A stretch of 35,015 nt of DNA. It comes from Clostridiales bacterium. Lineage in GTDB: Bacteria > Bacillota > Clostridia > Christensenellales > Borkfalkiaceae. The stretch spans positions 1 through 35,015 of the forward strand of contig SVHP01000014.1 in assembly GCA_015055735.1 (NCBI GenBank). The letters run 5' to 3'. Below the pieces are notes generated by a model. The model was not told the DNA's origin, made no database searches, and saw only the letters and a list, made by a program, of their open reading frames with translations. Position 1 is the stretch's first letter, and each line of letters begins with the position of its first letter. Positions 23,426-35,015 of the stretch are shown one piece after another. The translations under genes were made by a program, and so were the position numbers.

Positions 23426-24342
23426 TAGCAAAAATCCTCGCCCACGTTAAGCTTATTTCCCCTTAAAAAATCAGCTATATTCATTGCTTTTCCACCTGCT
23501 TTTTGCACTATTTTTAGTGAAACAGAATAGTCTTTACAACCTATAACAAGTTCTTTATCAGCTTTTAATATTTTACCGACTTCACCTTTTAATGAGCAAG
23601 TTTGTGCGCTAAAAATCTTAAACGGATTATTTTCAAAAGTCGTATAAGCAACTGGCGACGGATTAAACGCACGAATTTGATTTACTATATCTTCAGCCTT
23701 ATTATCCCAATCGATCTTTGCCATTTCTTTTCTTATAATTTTCGTTAAACTTGCCTTGCTATCGTCTTGTTTAATAAATTCACAACTTCCGTCTATAATT
23801 TTTGGCAAGGTTTGAACGACTAAGTCTGCCCCAAGCATAGATAAACGAGAAAATAATTCACCACAAGTTTCGTCATCTTTTATATCAATTTGGCTTTGAG
23901 ATATTATATCGCCTGTATCTATACCGATATCGGTTTTCATTATGGTTATACCCGTTTCCTTTTCTCCGTTAAGAATTGCATAATGAATAGGAGATGCTCC
24001 CCTGTACTTAGGAAGTAACGATGCATGAATATTTATTACACCGAGTCTTGGAATATCCAATATTTCTTGCGATAAGATTTGTCCAAATGCGCAAGTTATC
24101 ATAATGTCTGGTTTTAATTGTTTTAAGTCGTTTACGCCTTCAATGCGAATTTTATCATACTGAAAACAAGGTATTCCATTTTGCATTGCGACCGTTTTTA
24201 CAGGTGGTGGCGTCATAATTTGCTTTCTTCCAACGGGTTTGTCACGATTGGTTACGACTGCAACCACGTTAAAATTGTTTTCCAATAATTTTAATAGTGG
24301 ATTAACTGCAAAATCCGGCGTACCAAGATAAACTATTCTCAA
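23425..24342 (-). CDS. fmt: Methionyl-tRNA formyltransferase
   Basis: Fmt transfers a formyl group from 10-formyltetrahydrofolate to Met-tRNA-fMet for initiation. The 305 residues open with MRIVYLGTPDFAV and hold the catalytic core NIHASLLPKYRGASPIHYAIL near 107-127, with the asparagine, histidine and glycine-rich SLLPKYRG loop, followed by the ETGITIM-x-TDIGIDTGDI block. The C-terminal tRNA-binding domain is complete. The start codon is TTG, preceded by a perfect AGGAGG at seven bases that lies within the def end. It overlaps rsmB by one base. Def, the deformylase immediately upstream, removes the same formyl group after synthesis. Confidence 0.96.
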   Translation of the reverse strand: MRIVYLGTPDFAVNPLLKLLENNFNVVAVVTNRDKPVGRKQIMTPPPVKTVAMQNGIPCFQYDKIRIEGVNDLKQLKPDIMITCAFGQILSQEILDIPRLGVINIHASLLPKYRGASPIHYAILNGEKETGITIMKTDIGIDTGDIISQSQIDIKDDETCGELFSRLSMLGADLVVQTLPKIIDGSCEFIKQDDSKASLTKIIRKEMAKIDWDNKAEDIVNQIRAFNPSPVAYTTFENNPFKIFSAQTCSLKGEVGKILKADKELVIGCKDYSVSLKIVQKAGGKAMNIADFLRGNKLNVGEDFC

Positions 24343-24344
24343 GA

Positions 24345-24797
24345 TTAATCCTCCTGAATATCGGTTGCTTTATCAACGTAAACTATTCCGTCTAAATGGT
24401 CGTATTCGTGACAAAAAGCACGTGCTAAAAAGCCTTCGGCTTTTACTGTAAACGGCTTACCGTTTCTATCAAAAGCTTTTACAGTCACTTTATTTGGACG
24501 CTCTACCGTACCATATTTTCCTTTTACTGATAAACAGCCTTCTTCACCTACCTGACTACCACTTTTAGCAGTTATTACGGGGTTTATACATTCATAGTAT
24601 TCATCGTCCACACTAACAATAAATACTCGCCTTAAAACACCCACTTGTGGCGCTGCCAATCCTGCGCCTTGCGCTTTAATCAGCGTGTCTTTCATATCGT
24701 CTAATAACGTTTTTGTCTTTTCGCCAAAATCAGTCACTTCAAAACTTTTTTTGCGAAGCGTTGGATCGCCTAGTTGTATAATATTTCTAATAGCCAT
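24345..24797 (-). CDS. def: Peptide deformylase
   Basis: This metalloenzyme removes the formyl group from nascent proteins. All three motifs are present: GAGLAAPQVG near 44-53, EGCLS with metal ligand Cys88, and HEYDH with His130 and His134 and the catalytic glutamate 131. The length of 150 residues and the sequence around HEYDHLDGIVYVDK fit the short type found in Clostridia. It starts 10 bases after priA with an AGAGG site and is followed by fmt after 2 bases; priA-def-fmt order is conserved in Firmicutes. Confidence 0.97.
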   Translation of the reverse strand: MAIRNIIQLGDPTLRKKSFEVTDFGEKTKTLLDDMKDTLIKAQGAGLAAPQVGVLRRVFIVSVDDEYYECINPVITAKSGSQVGEEGCLSVKGKYGTVERPNKVTVKAFDRNGKPFTVKAEGFLARAFCHEYDHLDGIVYVDKATDIQED

Positions 24798-24807
24798 ATT
24801 TGCCTCT

Positions 24808-27009
24808 TTAAGTTAAATTGTTAGAATTTATTTCCATAGAAATAAGTAAATTTCTCGATTTATATTTATCGCTAATGACGAAAATCGTATCCAACAACTT
24901 CCTATCGTTAGCGTCTATTCGCATTAGTATTTGGTATCTAAATTTATTTTGCAATCGTTTAAGTGGCGCTTTCATACACCCAAAAAACTTAAATTTTTGC
25001 CTATTTTCTAGATATATTAAGTTAAGTTCGTTATATATTGCCTTAGTTGCGTTTAACGCACCTTCATCATCTTCACTGCTAACTAGCACTCTAACGATGT
25101 CAGCATAAGGTGGAAAACCCGTCGCTTTTCTAATAGATATTTCTTGATTGAAAAAGCCTTTATAGTCGTATCTTATGGCTTGTCTTAAAACCAAATTTTC
25201 AGGCGAATAAGTTTGCAAAACAACCTTACCACTCTCTTTTGCCCTTCCACTTCTTCCTGCAACTTGAGTTAATAGTTGAAAAGTTCTTTCCCCGCTTCTA
25301 AAATCGGAAAAATGTAAGCTCATATCAGCATCTAAAATCCCAACTAATGTAACGAACGGAAAGTCGTGACCTTTGGCAATCATTTGAGTACCAACCAAAA
25401 TATCAGCTTCTCTATTAGTGAACTTGTTTAATATGTTAAAATGTCCTTCTTTATTTTGGGTAGTATCCCTATCCATTCGAAGTATTCTAGCTTGTGGGAA
25501 CAATTTTTTAAGTTCAATAACAACTCGCTCTGTGCCCGTTCCACCATGTCTTATAAACGGACTTCCACATTCGGTACAAGCTTCTATCATCTTGTATTTT
25601 GCACCACAATAATGACAAAGAAGCGCATTTTCTTCCTTGTGATAGGTTAGTGACACGTCACAATCTGTACACTTTTGCACGTGCCCACATTCGGTGCATA
25701 TAACCGTCTTTGAGTATCCCCTTTGATTTAAGAAAATTATCGCTTGATTACCTTTACTTAAGCAATCTCCTATTTCGTCCTTTAATACCGAAGAAAAAGG
25801 CGAATTATTTCCACGCATTACTTCCTTTCTCATATCGACTACGTCAACGGTAGGAAGTGGACGTTTATTTATTCTATCAGGCAATTCTATAAGATTATAA
25901 TTGCCGTCAATAGTTGCGTTTTTATAACTTTCAACCGACGGAGTTGCGCTACCGAGCACTAATTTTGCGCCACAGTTTTCAGCACGATATTTGGCTACAT
26001 CAATGGTGTTGTACCTAGGCGCTGATTCGCTAGTATAACTGCCATCGTGTTCTTCGTCTATAATTATAAGCCCCAAGTTTTCAAGTGGCGCAAAGATTGC
26101 ACTTCTTGCACCGATTGCAATTCGGGCTTGTCCGTTTCTAAGTCTCCACCACTCGTCAAACCTTTCACCTGCCGATAATCCACTATGTAAAATAGCAGCA
26201 TCGTCAGAAAATCTTGCCCTTAGTTGTTTAAGCATTTGTGGAGTAAGGGCAATTTCGGGTACTAACATTATTGCCGTTTTGCCTTGACTTATCACGTGAT
26301 TGATTAAGTTTAGGTAAACTTCGGTCTTGCCACTACCCGTTACACCGAATATCAAATTTACCGTTTTATCGGTGTTTTTTATGCTTTGCACTGCAAGTTT
26401 TTGCTTTTCGGTAAGTTCTACGCTATTCGTTTGATTATCAAGCGTTTTATACGGTGAACGAAAATATTTTTCTTTTGTAAGTACTGCAAAATTCTTTTCT
26501 ATTACGGCGTTAACTGCCGAATTACCAAATTTTTCAGCAAGCATCGAAAATAGGCGTTTTTGTCCGTCCCCTAAAAAGTCTATTAGCTCTTTTTGTTTAA
26601 TCGCCGTCTTTCTTAATGAACTTTTTGCTAGTTCGATATCTAAATTAGGTGCTAATTGTACGTATCGATTAAACTGCTCTTTTACCTTACCCTTTCGCAT
26701 TTCCGAAGGTAAAAACAATCTTAACGCACTTGCACGAGTGACGTAACAAGTCTTTGCGACGTACTCCATTAACTGTAAAGTTTCTTTAGTCAACGCTGGA
26801 GTTTGTTCTAAAAGCGAGTGTATAGGTTTTATTTTTTCAACATCGTAATTAGTAGTATCTTTTATGCCTATAACTATCCCTTCTATAAATTTTTTTCCAA
26901 ATGGCACAACAACACGACTGCCAAGATTTATCTTGCAATCGGAAAAAGAATATTCAAAAACTTTATCAACTTCTACGTTGTTGATGTCCACTATTACGTC
27001 TGCAAACAC
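24808..27009 (-). CDS. priA: Primosomal protein N', replication restart helicase
   Basis: PriA recognises stalled forks and reloads the replicative helicase. The 733 residues include an N-terminal DNA-binding domain (from VDINNVEVDKVFEYS), Walker A GVTGSGKTEVYLN near 222, Walker B IIIDEEHDGSY, and helicase motifs NQRGYSKTV and QVAGRSGR. The zinc-binding region has eight cysteines in the pattern C-x2-C pairs (CTECGHVQKC, CTDC, CHYCG, CTECG) as expected. Start codon is GTG. A hairpin terminator for rpoZ ends 27 bases before it, and coaBC, which usually lies between rpoZ and priA, is missing. It heads a tightly packed operon reaching to rpe. Confidence 0.97.
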   Translation of the reverse strand: MFADVIVDINNVEVDKVFEYSFSDCKINLGSRVVVPFGKKFIEGIVIGIKDTTNYDVEKIKPIHSLLEQTPALTKETLQLMEYVAKTCYVTRASALRLFLPSEMRKGKVKEQFNRYVQLAPNLDIELAKSSLRKTAIKQKELIDFLGDGQKRLFSMLAEKFGNSAVNAVIEKNFAVLTKEKYFRSPYKTLDNQTNSVELTEKQKLAVQSIKNTDKTVNLIFGVTGSGKTEVYLNLINHVISQGKTAIMLVPEIALTPQMLKQLRARFSDDAAILHSGLSAGERFDEWWRLRNGQARIAIGARSAIFAPLENLGLIIIDEEHDGSYTSESAPRYNTIDVAKYRAENCGAKLVLGSATPSVESYKNATIDGNYNLIELPDRINKRPLPTVDVVDMRKEVMRGNNSPFSSVLKDEIGDCLSKGNQAIIFLNQRGYSKTVICTECGHVQKCTDCDVSLTYHKEENALLCHYCGAKYKMIEACTECGSPFIRHGGTGTERVVIELKKLFPQARILRMDRDTTQNKEGHFNILNKFTNREADILVGTQMIAKGHDFPFVTLVGILDADMSLHFSDFRSGERTFQLLTQVAGRSGRAKESGKVVLQTYSPENLVLRQAIRYDYKGFFNQEISIRKATGFPPYADIVRVLVSSEDDEGALNATKAIYNELNLIYLENRQKFKFFGCMKAPLKRLQNKFRYQILMRIDANDRKLLDTIFVISDKYKSRNLLISMEINSNNLT

Positions 27010-27036
27010 TTTTCTTTACCGTTAAAAAAACAAAAA

Positions 27037-27058
27037 TGTTCACCAAAAAAGATGAACA
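27037..27058 (-). terminator. Intrinsic terminator behind rpoZ
   Basis: Eight pairs (minus strand TGTTCATC with GGTGAACA, one G-T) close a six-T loop, followed on the minus strand by TTTTTG and seven T. It lies 11 bases after the rpoZ stop; priA starts 27 bases beyond. Confidence 0.85.
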
Positions 27059-27069
27059 CGTTTTTGCAA

Positions 27070-27273
27070 TTAGTCGTTAGTAGCAATCAATTTGCCATCG
27101 TAAATTTCTTGCGCTGCAACTGACAAAGGTTTTTCCTTGCTTGGTAATTCCGTGTAGCCTTGGTTTTGCGCTTGTTCCATTAATTGTCTTGCACGCTTAC
27201 TAGTAACTATGCAAAGTTCGTATTTTGAGCCGATTGTCTTTGCTAATTCGTCAATTGGTGGTTTATGTATCAT
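27070..27273 (-). CDS. rpoZ: DNA-directed RNA polymerase omega subunit
   Basis: The 67-residue omega subunit helps assemble RNA polymerase by wrapping the beta' C-terminus. IDELAKTIGSKYELCIVTSKRARQL corresponds to the conserved N-terminal block, and KPLSVAAQEIYDGKL to the C-terminal conserved helix. AAGGAGAG precedes the ATG. It follows gmk with a 38-base gap and is the last gene of the yicC-gmk-rpoZ unit, as in Firmicutes generally. Confidence 0.95.
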   Translation of the reverse strand: MIHKPPIDELAKTIGSKYELCIVTSKRARQLMEQAQNQGYTELPSKEKPLSVAAQEIYDGKLIATND

Positions 27274-27311
27274 ATTTATCTCTCCTTTATAGGTGGTTAT
27301 TATATTTATTC

Positions 27312-27869
27312 CTATTTGATTTTTTCGCTTTTTATTATATTTTCAATATCGATTATCGCTTGTTCTAGTTGGTCGTTCACAACCGAATAATCGTAAAGAT
27401 CTTGCTTGTCTAGTTCGTACTCTATTCTTTGCATACGAAGTTCGATTTTTTCTTCCGACTCGGTATGTCTATTGATAAGCCTATTCCTTATCTCTTGTAT
27501 AGACGGTGGAGTTATCATAATAAGCACTGCATCTGGATAACTTTCCTTTATCTTAAGCCCACCGTTAACGTCTATTTCTAACAAAACGTCCTTTTCTTTT
27601 AGAGTTTCTAAAACGAAATCTTTTGGAGTGCCGTAAAAATTCTCAAAATGCTCGCTATATTCTAAAAAACCTTGCTCGTCAATCTTTTGTAAAAATTGTG
27701 GTTTTTGTATGAAAAAATAATCTTTTCCGTCAATTTCGCCATCTCTAGGATTTCTCGTCGTGCAAGAAATACTCAATGAAATATCGTTATTCCTATCTAT
27801 GAGCCTTTTTGCTATCGTGCCTTTTCCTACTCCTGACGGACCTGATAAAACTACTAAAATATTTCTCAT
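27312..27869 (-). CDS. gmk: Guanylate kinase
   Basis: Gmk converts GMP and ATP to GDP and ADP. The P-loop GPSGVGKG lies at 10-17, the GMP-binding TTRNPRDGEIDGKDYFF near 38-54, and DVNGGLKIKESYPDA near 99-113. In most guanylate kinases the last block reads DVQGA; asparagine replaces glutamine here, a change seen at times. At 185 residues it lacks only a few C-terminal residues relative to long forms. The start follows the yicC stop by one base; remA, which usually lies between them, is absent. Confidence 0.96.
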   Translation of the reverse strand: MRNILVVLSGPSGVGKGTIAKRLIDRNNDISLSISCTTRNPRDGEIDGKDYFFIQKPQFLQKIDEQGFLEYSEHFENFYGTPKDFVLETLKEKDVLLEIDVNGGLKIKESYPDAVLIMITPPSIQEIRNRLINRHTESEEKIELRMQRIEYELDKQDLYDYSVVNDQLEQAIIDIENIIKSEKIK

Positions 27870-27870
27870 A

Positions 27871-28740
27871 TTACTCTAAATTTTGTACTTGCTCTCTTAC
27901 TTTTTCTATTTCGTTTTTTAATTCCAAACCATACTTCGTCACTTCAATATCGTTAGATTTTGAACAAATGGTATTGGTTTCCCTATTAAACTCTTGCATC
28001 AAGAAATCCAATTTTTTACCCATTCCGTCAAGACTTACGATATCCTTGAATTGACAAATATGCGAATTTAATCTAGTCAATTCTTCGTCAATATTTACCT
28101 TATCGGTAAAAAAGGCAACTTCGTTTAGAAGTCTAGTTTCATCGTACTTAACGTCTTGCAAAGCCTCTTCAATTCGAGCTTGCAATTTCTTTTTATATTC
28201 TTGAGCAACGAGTGGCGCACGAAGTGCAATATTATCTGCAAGACCTTTTATCGTTTGCATTCTATTAAGCATATCGCCAACCAACTTTTCGCCTTCAATT
28301 TTACGCATTTGGTTTAGATTTTCACAAGCGTTTTTAACTACCTGTTTAATTATATCGCCAATTTCCGTAAGATCATTCGTTGCCCCGTCCACAACAACGT
28401 CCGGCGCTTTCATAATACTACTCACCGTATAATCATTAGGGATCCCTAATTTTTTTGAAATTTGCTCACTCGCTTGATAGAAACTAACCGCTTTTTCAAA
28501 GTTAACTTCTATATTGCAAGAATTTTCTCTCGTATCCAAAAAAGTGACGAATAAATCTATCCTTCCACGCTTAACGTAATTTTGAACGGTTTTTCTTATC
28601 GCATCTTCAAACGCAATAAAAGCACGTGGAATCTTACAATTTAAGTCAAAATTACGGTTGTTTACTGTTTTTAATTCTACGGTCAAACTAATTCCATTTT
28701 CCGAGTAGTCGGCACGACCGTACCCTGTCATACTGTACAT
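27871..28740 (-). CDS. yicC: YicC/YloC family endoribonuclease
   Basis: This family forms a ring-like RNase acting on structured RNA, with E. coli YicC and B. subtilis YloC as relatives. The opening MYSMTGYGRADYSENG is diagnostic, as are TVNNRNFDLNCKIPR near 27 and the C-terminal LDFLMQEFNRETNTICSKS near 250-268. The central region is strongly helical and likely coiled. The 289 residues match the family. The start has GGAGAAAG upstream. A promoter lies in the ligA-yicC gap, making this the first gene of a short operon with gmk and rpoZ. Confidence 0.95.
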   Translation of the reverse strand: MYSMTGYGRADYSENGISLTVELKTVNNRNFDLNCKIPRAFIAFEDAIRKTVQNYVKRGRIDLFVTFLDTRENSCNIEVNFEKAVSFYQASEQISKKLGIPNDYTVSSIMKAPDVVVDGATNDLTEIGDIIKQVVKNACENLNQMRKIEGEKLVGDMLNRMQTIKGLADNIALRAPLVAQEYKKKLQARIEEALQDVKYDETRLLNEVAFFTDKVNIDEELTRLNSHICQFKDIVSLDGMGKKLDFLMQEFNRETNTICSKSNDIEVTKYGLELKNEIEKVREQVQNLE

Positions 28741-28769
28741 AATTAAGCTTTCTCCATTATATCTTATTT

Positions 28770-32978
<4,209 letters not shown>

Positions 32979-32997
32979 TTATACACCTTTAACTATT

Positions 32998-33026
32998 ATT
33001 ATACCATACGCTTAATTTCTTTTCAA
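32998..33026 (-). promoter_or_regulatory. Promoter of pcrA-ligA
   Basis: On the minus strand TTGAAA (33026-33021), 17 bases, then perfect TATAAT (33003-32998) with the extended TG just upstream. The start codon is about 20 bases downstream. Confidence 0.85.
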
Positions 33027-33073
33027 GCACTCTAGCCTAAAATTACGAGAGTTAATTTTTTTATTTTATAAAC

Positions 33074-33102
33074 TTGCAATTTTGAGTGCGTTGTGATAAT
33101 AT
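33074..33102 (+). promoter_or_regulatory. Promoter of the short-chain dehydrogenase gene
   Basis: TTGCAA (33074-33079), 17 bases, and TAATAT (33097-33102), with an extended TG at 33094-33095. The RBS and start codon follow almost at once. It is divergent from the pcrA promoter. Confidence 0.55.
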
Positions 33103-33119
33103 AAGAAAAGGTGAAAAAA

Positions 33120-33947
33120 GTGAGTAAAAACTATCTTTATAATAAAACAGTCGTAATAACCGGTGCAAGTGGTGGAATAGGTTTTGCCATTTCTAAAATT
33201 TTAATCGAAAAATATAACTGCAATGTTATCGGTATCGCAAGAAATAAAGACAAAATTGAAAAATCTATACAAACGTTAAAGGTAAACAAGGACAATTTTT
33301 CTTATCATCTTTTTGACGTTTCTAAAAGACAAAATTGGCTAGATTTTTACGATTTCTTGATTAAAAATAATATTTCTATCGATATTTTGATAAATAACGC
33401 AGGGTTTATGCTGCCTTTTTCAAAGTTTGAAAAATATACGGATAGCCAAATTCAAGAGATTATCGACACTAATTTTATAGCAAACGTAATTTCAATAAAG
33501 ACTTTACTTCCACTGTTAAAACAATCTAAAGATCCTGCTATAATAAACGTTTGCAGTTCGGCAGGGCTTTGCTCGGTGGTAGGACAAAGCATGTATTCGG
33601 CAACAAAGTCGGCTATGCGCAGTTTTACCGAAGCCTTAAACCAAGAATATAAAAAGCAAATTTTCGTTTGCGGTGTCTATCCTGGTTTTATTAAAACTGA
33701 TATATTAAATAGACAAAAGGTCGAACAAAAAGAAACAAATCTTATACATAAAGTAATGATGCCTTTAGATAAGGCAAGTAAAATAATCGTTAAAAAAATT
33801 GCCAAAAGAAAAAAACGCATAGTCTTGGGGTTTGACGGAAGATTTATGTCTTTGTTTTATAGACTTTTTCCTTCCTTTACCCTATCTCTTATCACCAAAG
33901 TTCTTAAACTTTCCAAATTACAACTTTTTGACGACGTATTTAACTAA
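33120..33947 (+). CDS. Short-chain dehydrogenase/reductase
   Basis: This Rossmann-fold oxidoreductase has TGASGGIGFAI at residues 14-24 for NAD(P) binding, NNAGF near 93, a catalytic serine in INVCSSAGL, and YSATK with the catalytic tyrosine and lysine. I set the start at the GTG at 33120 (275 residues), since AAGGTGA lies at the right distance; the GTG at 33111 is part of that ribosome binding site. The residue following the glycine motif (ARNKDKIEK) suggests NADP preference, an inference. The C-terminal part contains a hydrophobic, lysine-flanked segment. It lies 11 bases before the pyridoxamine-kinase-like gene, so they are probably co-transcribed. Substrate is unknown. Confidence 0.85.
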   Translation: MSKNYLYNKTVVITGASGGIGFAISKILIEKYNCNVIGIARNKDKIEKSIQTLKVNKDNFSYHLFDVSKRQNWLDFYDFLIKNNISIDILINNAGFMLPFSKFEKYTDSQIQEIIDTNFIANVISIKTLLPLLKQSKDPAIINVCSSAGLCSVVGQSMYSATKSAMRSFTEALNQEYKKQIFVCGVYPGFIKTDILNRQKVEQKETNLIHKVMMPLDKASKIIVKKIAKRKKRIVLGFDGRFMSLFYRLFPSFTLSLITKVLKLSKLQLFDDVFN

Positions 33948-33958
33948 AGGAGAATTAT

Positions 33959-34792
33959 ATGCAACGTATTTTAACAATTCAAGATATATCGTGCGTAGGA
34001 AAATGCTCGCTTACCGTAGCGCTACCTATCATTTCGGCTTGCGGTGTTGAATGTAGCGTTTTGCCTACCGCAGTTTTATCTACTCATACGGCATTTAAGG
34101 GGTTTACCTTCCGTGACCTTACCTGCGATATAGAAAGCATATATAAACACTGGCTCGATCAGAATATAGGTTTTGACGCGATTTATACCGGTTATTTAGG
34201 TTCTTTTGAACAGTTAAACCTTGTAGATAGTATAATGCAAAAATTTAGGACCAAAGATAATTTCGTTTTAATCGACCCTGTTATGGGCGATAATGGTAAA
34301 CTATACTCAGGATTTGATAATAAATTTGCGCTCGCTATGGCTAACCTTTGCAAAAATGCCGATATTATCGTTCCTAATTTAACTGAAGCATCGTATATGT
34401 TAGATATCCCCTACGTAGAGAGTTATACGCTTGACTACGTTAAAGAAATACTCGTTAAACTAACTGATTTAGGGTGTAAAACAGCCATTTTGACGGGTGT
34501 AAGCCTTGGAGATGGAAAGTTGGGCGTTTATGGATACAACAAGGCTGAAAATAAATATTTTTCTTATTTTAGAGAGTATTTACCAAAGAGTTTTCACGGA
34601 ACGGGCGACGTTTTTGCAAGTTCTCTATGTGGTGCGTTATCAATCGGTAAAGATATTGAAAAAGCGCTTAAAATTGCCGTTGATTTCACGGTTGAAAGCA
34701 TTTCGTCAACCCTAAAAAATCCAAATACAAATTGGTATGGCGTAGAATTTGAAAAAGCATTACCTAAACTAATTGAAAGCATTAAAGAGTAA
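33959..34792 (+). CDS. Pyridoxamine/pyridoxal kinase-like protein
   Basis: This 277-residue ribokinase-fold enzyme probably phosphorylates pyridoxal, pyridoxamine or pyridoxine with ATP in vitamin B6 salvage. The opening MQRILTIQDISCVGKCSLT and the block LPTAVLSTHTAFKGF fit the PdxY/PdxK class; DAIYTGYLGS and DPVMGDNG follow, and HGTGDVFASSL near 215 holds the catalytic aspartate. NLTEASYML near 140 is another family block. AAAGGAG precedes the ATG. It is the last gene of the plus-strand pair, with a strong terminator shortly after. Aspartate aminotransferase, thrC and other PLP enzymes occur in the window but not in this operon. Confidence 0.85.
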   Translation: MQRILTIQDISCVGKCSLTVALPIISACGVECSVLPTAVLSTHTAFKGFTFRDLTCDIESIYKHWLDQNIGFDAIYTGYLGSFEQLNLVDSIMQKFRTKDNFVLIDPVMGDNGKLYSGFDNKFALAMANLCKNADIIVPNLTEASYMLDIPYVESYTLDYVKEILVKLTDLGCKTAILTGVSLGDGKLGVYGYNKAENKYFSYFREYLPKSFHGTGDVFASSLCGALSIGKDIEKALKIAVDFTVESISSTLKNPNTNWYGVEFEKALPKLIESIKE

Positions 34793-34813
34793 ACTTAATT
34801 TTTTGACACGTTA

Positions 34814-34850
34814 AAAGACTAACGAAAAAATTCGTTAGTCTTTATTTTTT
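34814..34850 (+). terminator. Intrinsic terminator after the pyridoxamine-kinase-like gene
   Basis: Thirteen perfect pairs (AAAGACTAACGAA with TTCGTTAGTCTTT) close an AAAA loop, followed by ATTTTTT. It begins 21 bases after the stop codon. Confidence 0.95.
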
Positions 34851-35015
34851 TGCTAGATAAAACTATCATTTATACACAAAGATAATAGCTTGTCAAATTG
34901 GAATTTGTCATTTTGTAACACACCAAATAGCTAATGGCACATAGCAGCTCACTAATACGAGTCTTTGCCAAAGACCGCCGTATCTCAAAACAGTATTTGC
35001 GAATTTTTCTTTCTC
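34851..35015. other. Terminal stretch without an assignable gene
   Basis: No convincing gene is visible. A minus-strand frame of 35 codons is open from the window edge to a TGA at 34908 (includes TVLRYGGLWQRLVLVSCY), but has no visible start and no known relative that I can name. A hairpin lies at 34894-34907 (CAAATT-GG-AATTTG) and a near-perfect palindrome at 34961-34975 (GTCTTTGCCAAAGAC). These features are compatible with a dispersed repeat or the end of a gene lying outside the window. Confidence 0.3.

Overview
The window is 35 kb of AT-rich bacterial chromosome that reads like a low-GC, spore-forming Firmicute of the class Clostridia. The evidence is AGGAGG-type ribosome binding sites, sigma-A-like promoters, intrinsic terminators, and a B. 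subtilis-like gene order (yicC-gmk-rpoZ-priA-def-fmt-rsmB-rlmN-rsgA-rpe-spoVM). TGA, TAA and TAG all act as stops, so the code is standard. Species cannot be assigned from sequence alone. Nearly everything is on the minus strand; only three genes (18420-19436 and 33120-34792) run on plus.

Layout, left to right. Positions 1-789 hold the start of a class I methyltransferase gene, a four-helix-bundle (S23/IVP-like) gene, and upstream of it an unusual 208-base array of short hairpins joined by a nearly constant 9-base linker. Positions 790-6405 (minus) are a five-gene sugar/polyol operon: aldose-1-epimerase-like protein, PfkB kinase, ceramidase-like protein, class I mannose-6-phosphate isomerase and glycerol-1-phosphate dehydrogenase. 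Positions 6406-7254 are accessory-looking: a 17-base direct repeat, a small secreted protein and a gene-poor stretch. Positions 7255-13657 (minus) hold an RlmD-type methyltransferase, a membrane protein, a degenerate J-domain protein, a DUF5685 protein, trpS, thrC and a small P-loop protein. Positions 13783-18232 (minus) hold an aminotransferase, prfA, a DUF1385-PrmC fusion and rpmE. At 18420-19436 (plus) is a zinc-alcohol-dehydrogenase-like protein without its catalytic zinc ligands.

Positions 19489-32978 (minus) are the housekeeping backbone: pcrA-ligA, then yicC-gmk-rpoZ, then priA-def-fmt-rsmB-rlmN-rsgA-rpe, ending in a 26-codon gene that I identify as spoVM. Compared with B. subtilis, the remA, coaBC, prpC-prkC and thiN positions are closed up. 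Positions 33120-34792 (plus) hold a short-chain dehydrogenase and a pyridoxamine-kinase-like gene with a strong terminator. The last 165 bases carry no assignable gene.

Gene cooperation is clearest in two places. PrmC (in the fusion) methylates the GGQ glutamine of RF1, encoded by the next, one-base-overlapping gene. Def and Fmt act at opposite ends of the N-formyl-methionine cycle. The strongest candidate for an undescribed system is the hairpin array next to the four-helix-bundle gene. A second point of interest is the spoVM ribosome binding site, which is buried in a hairpin.
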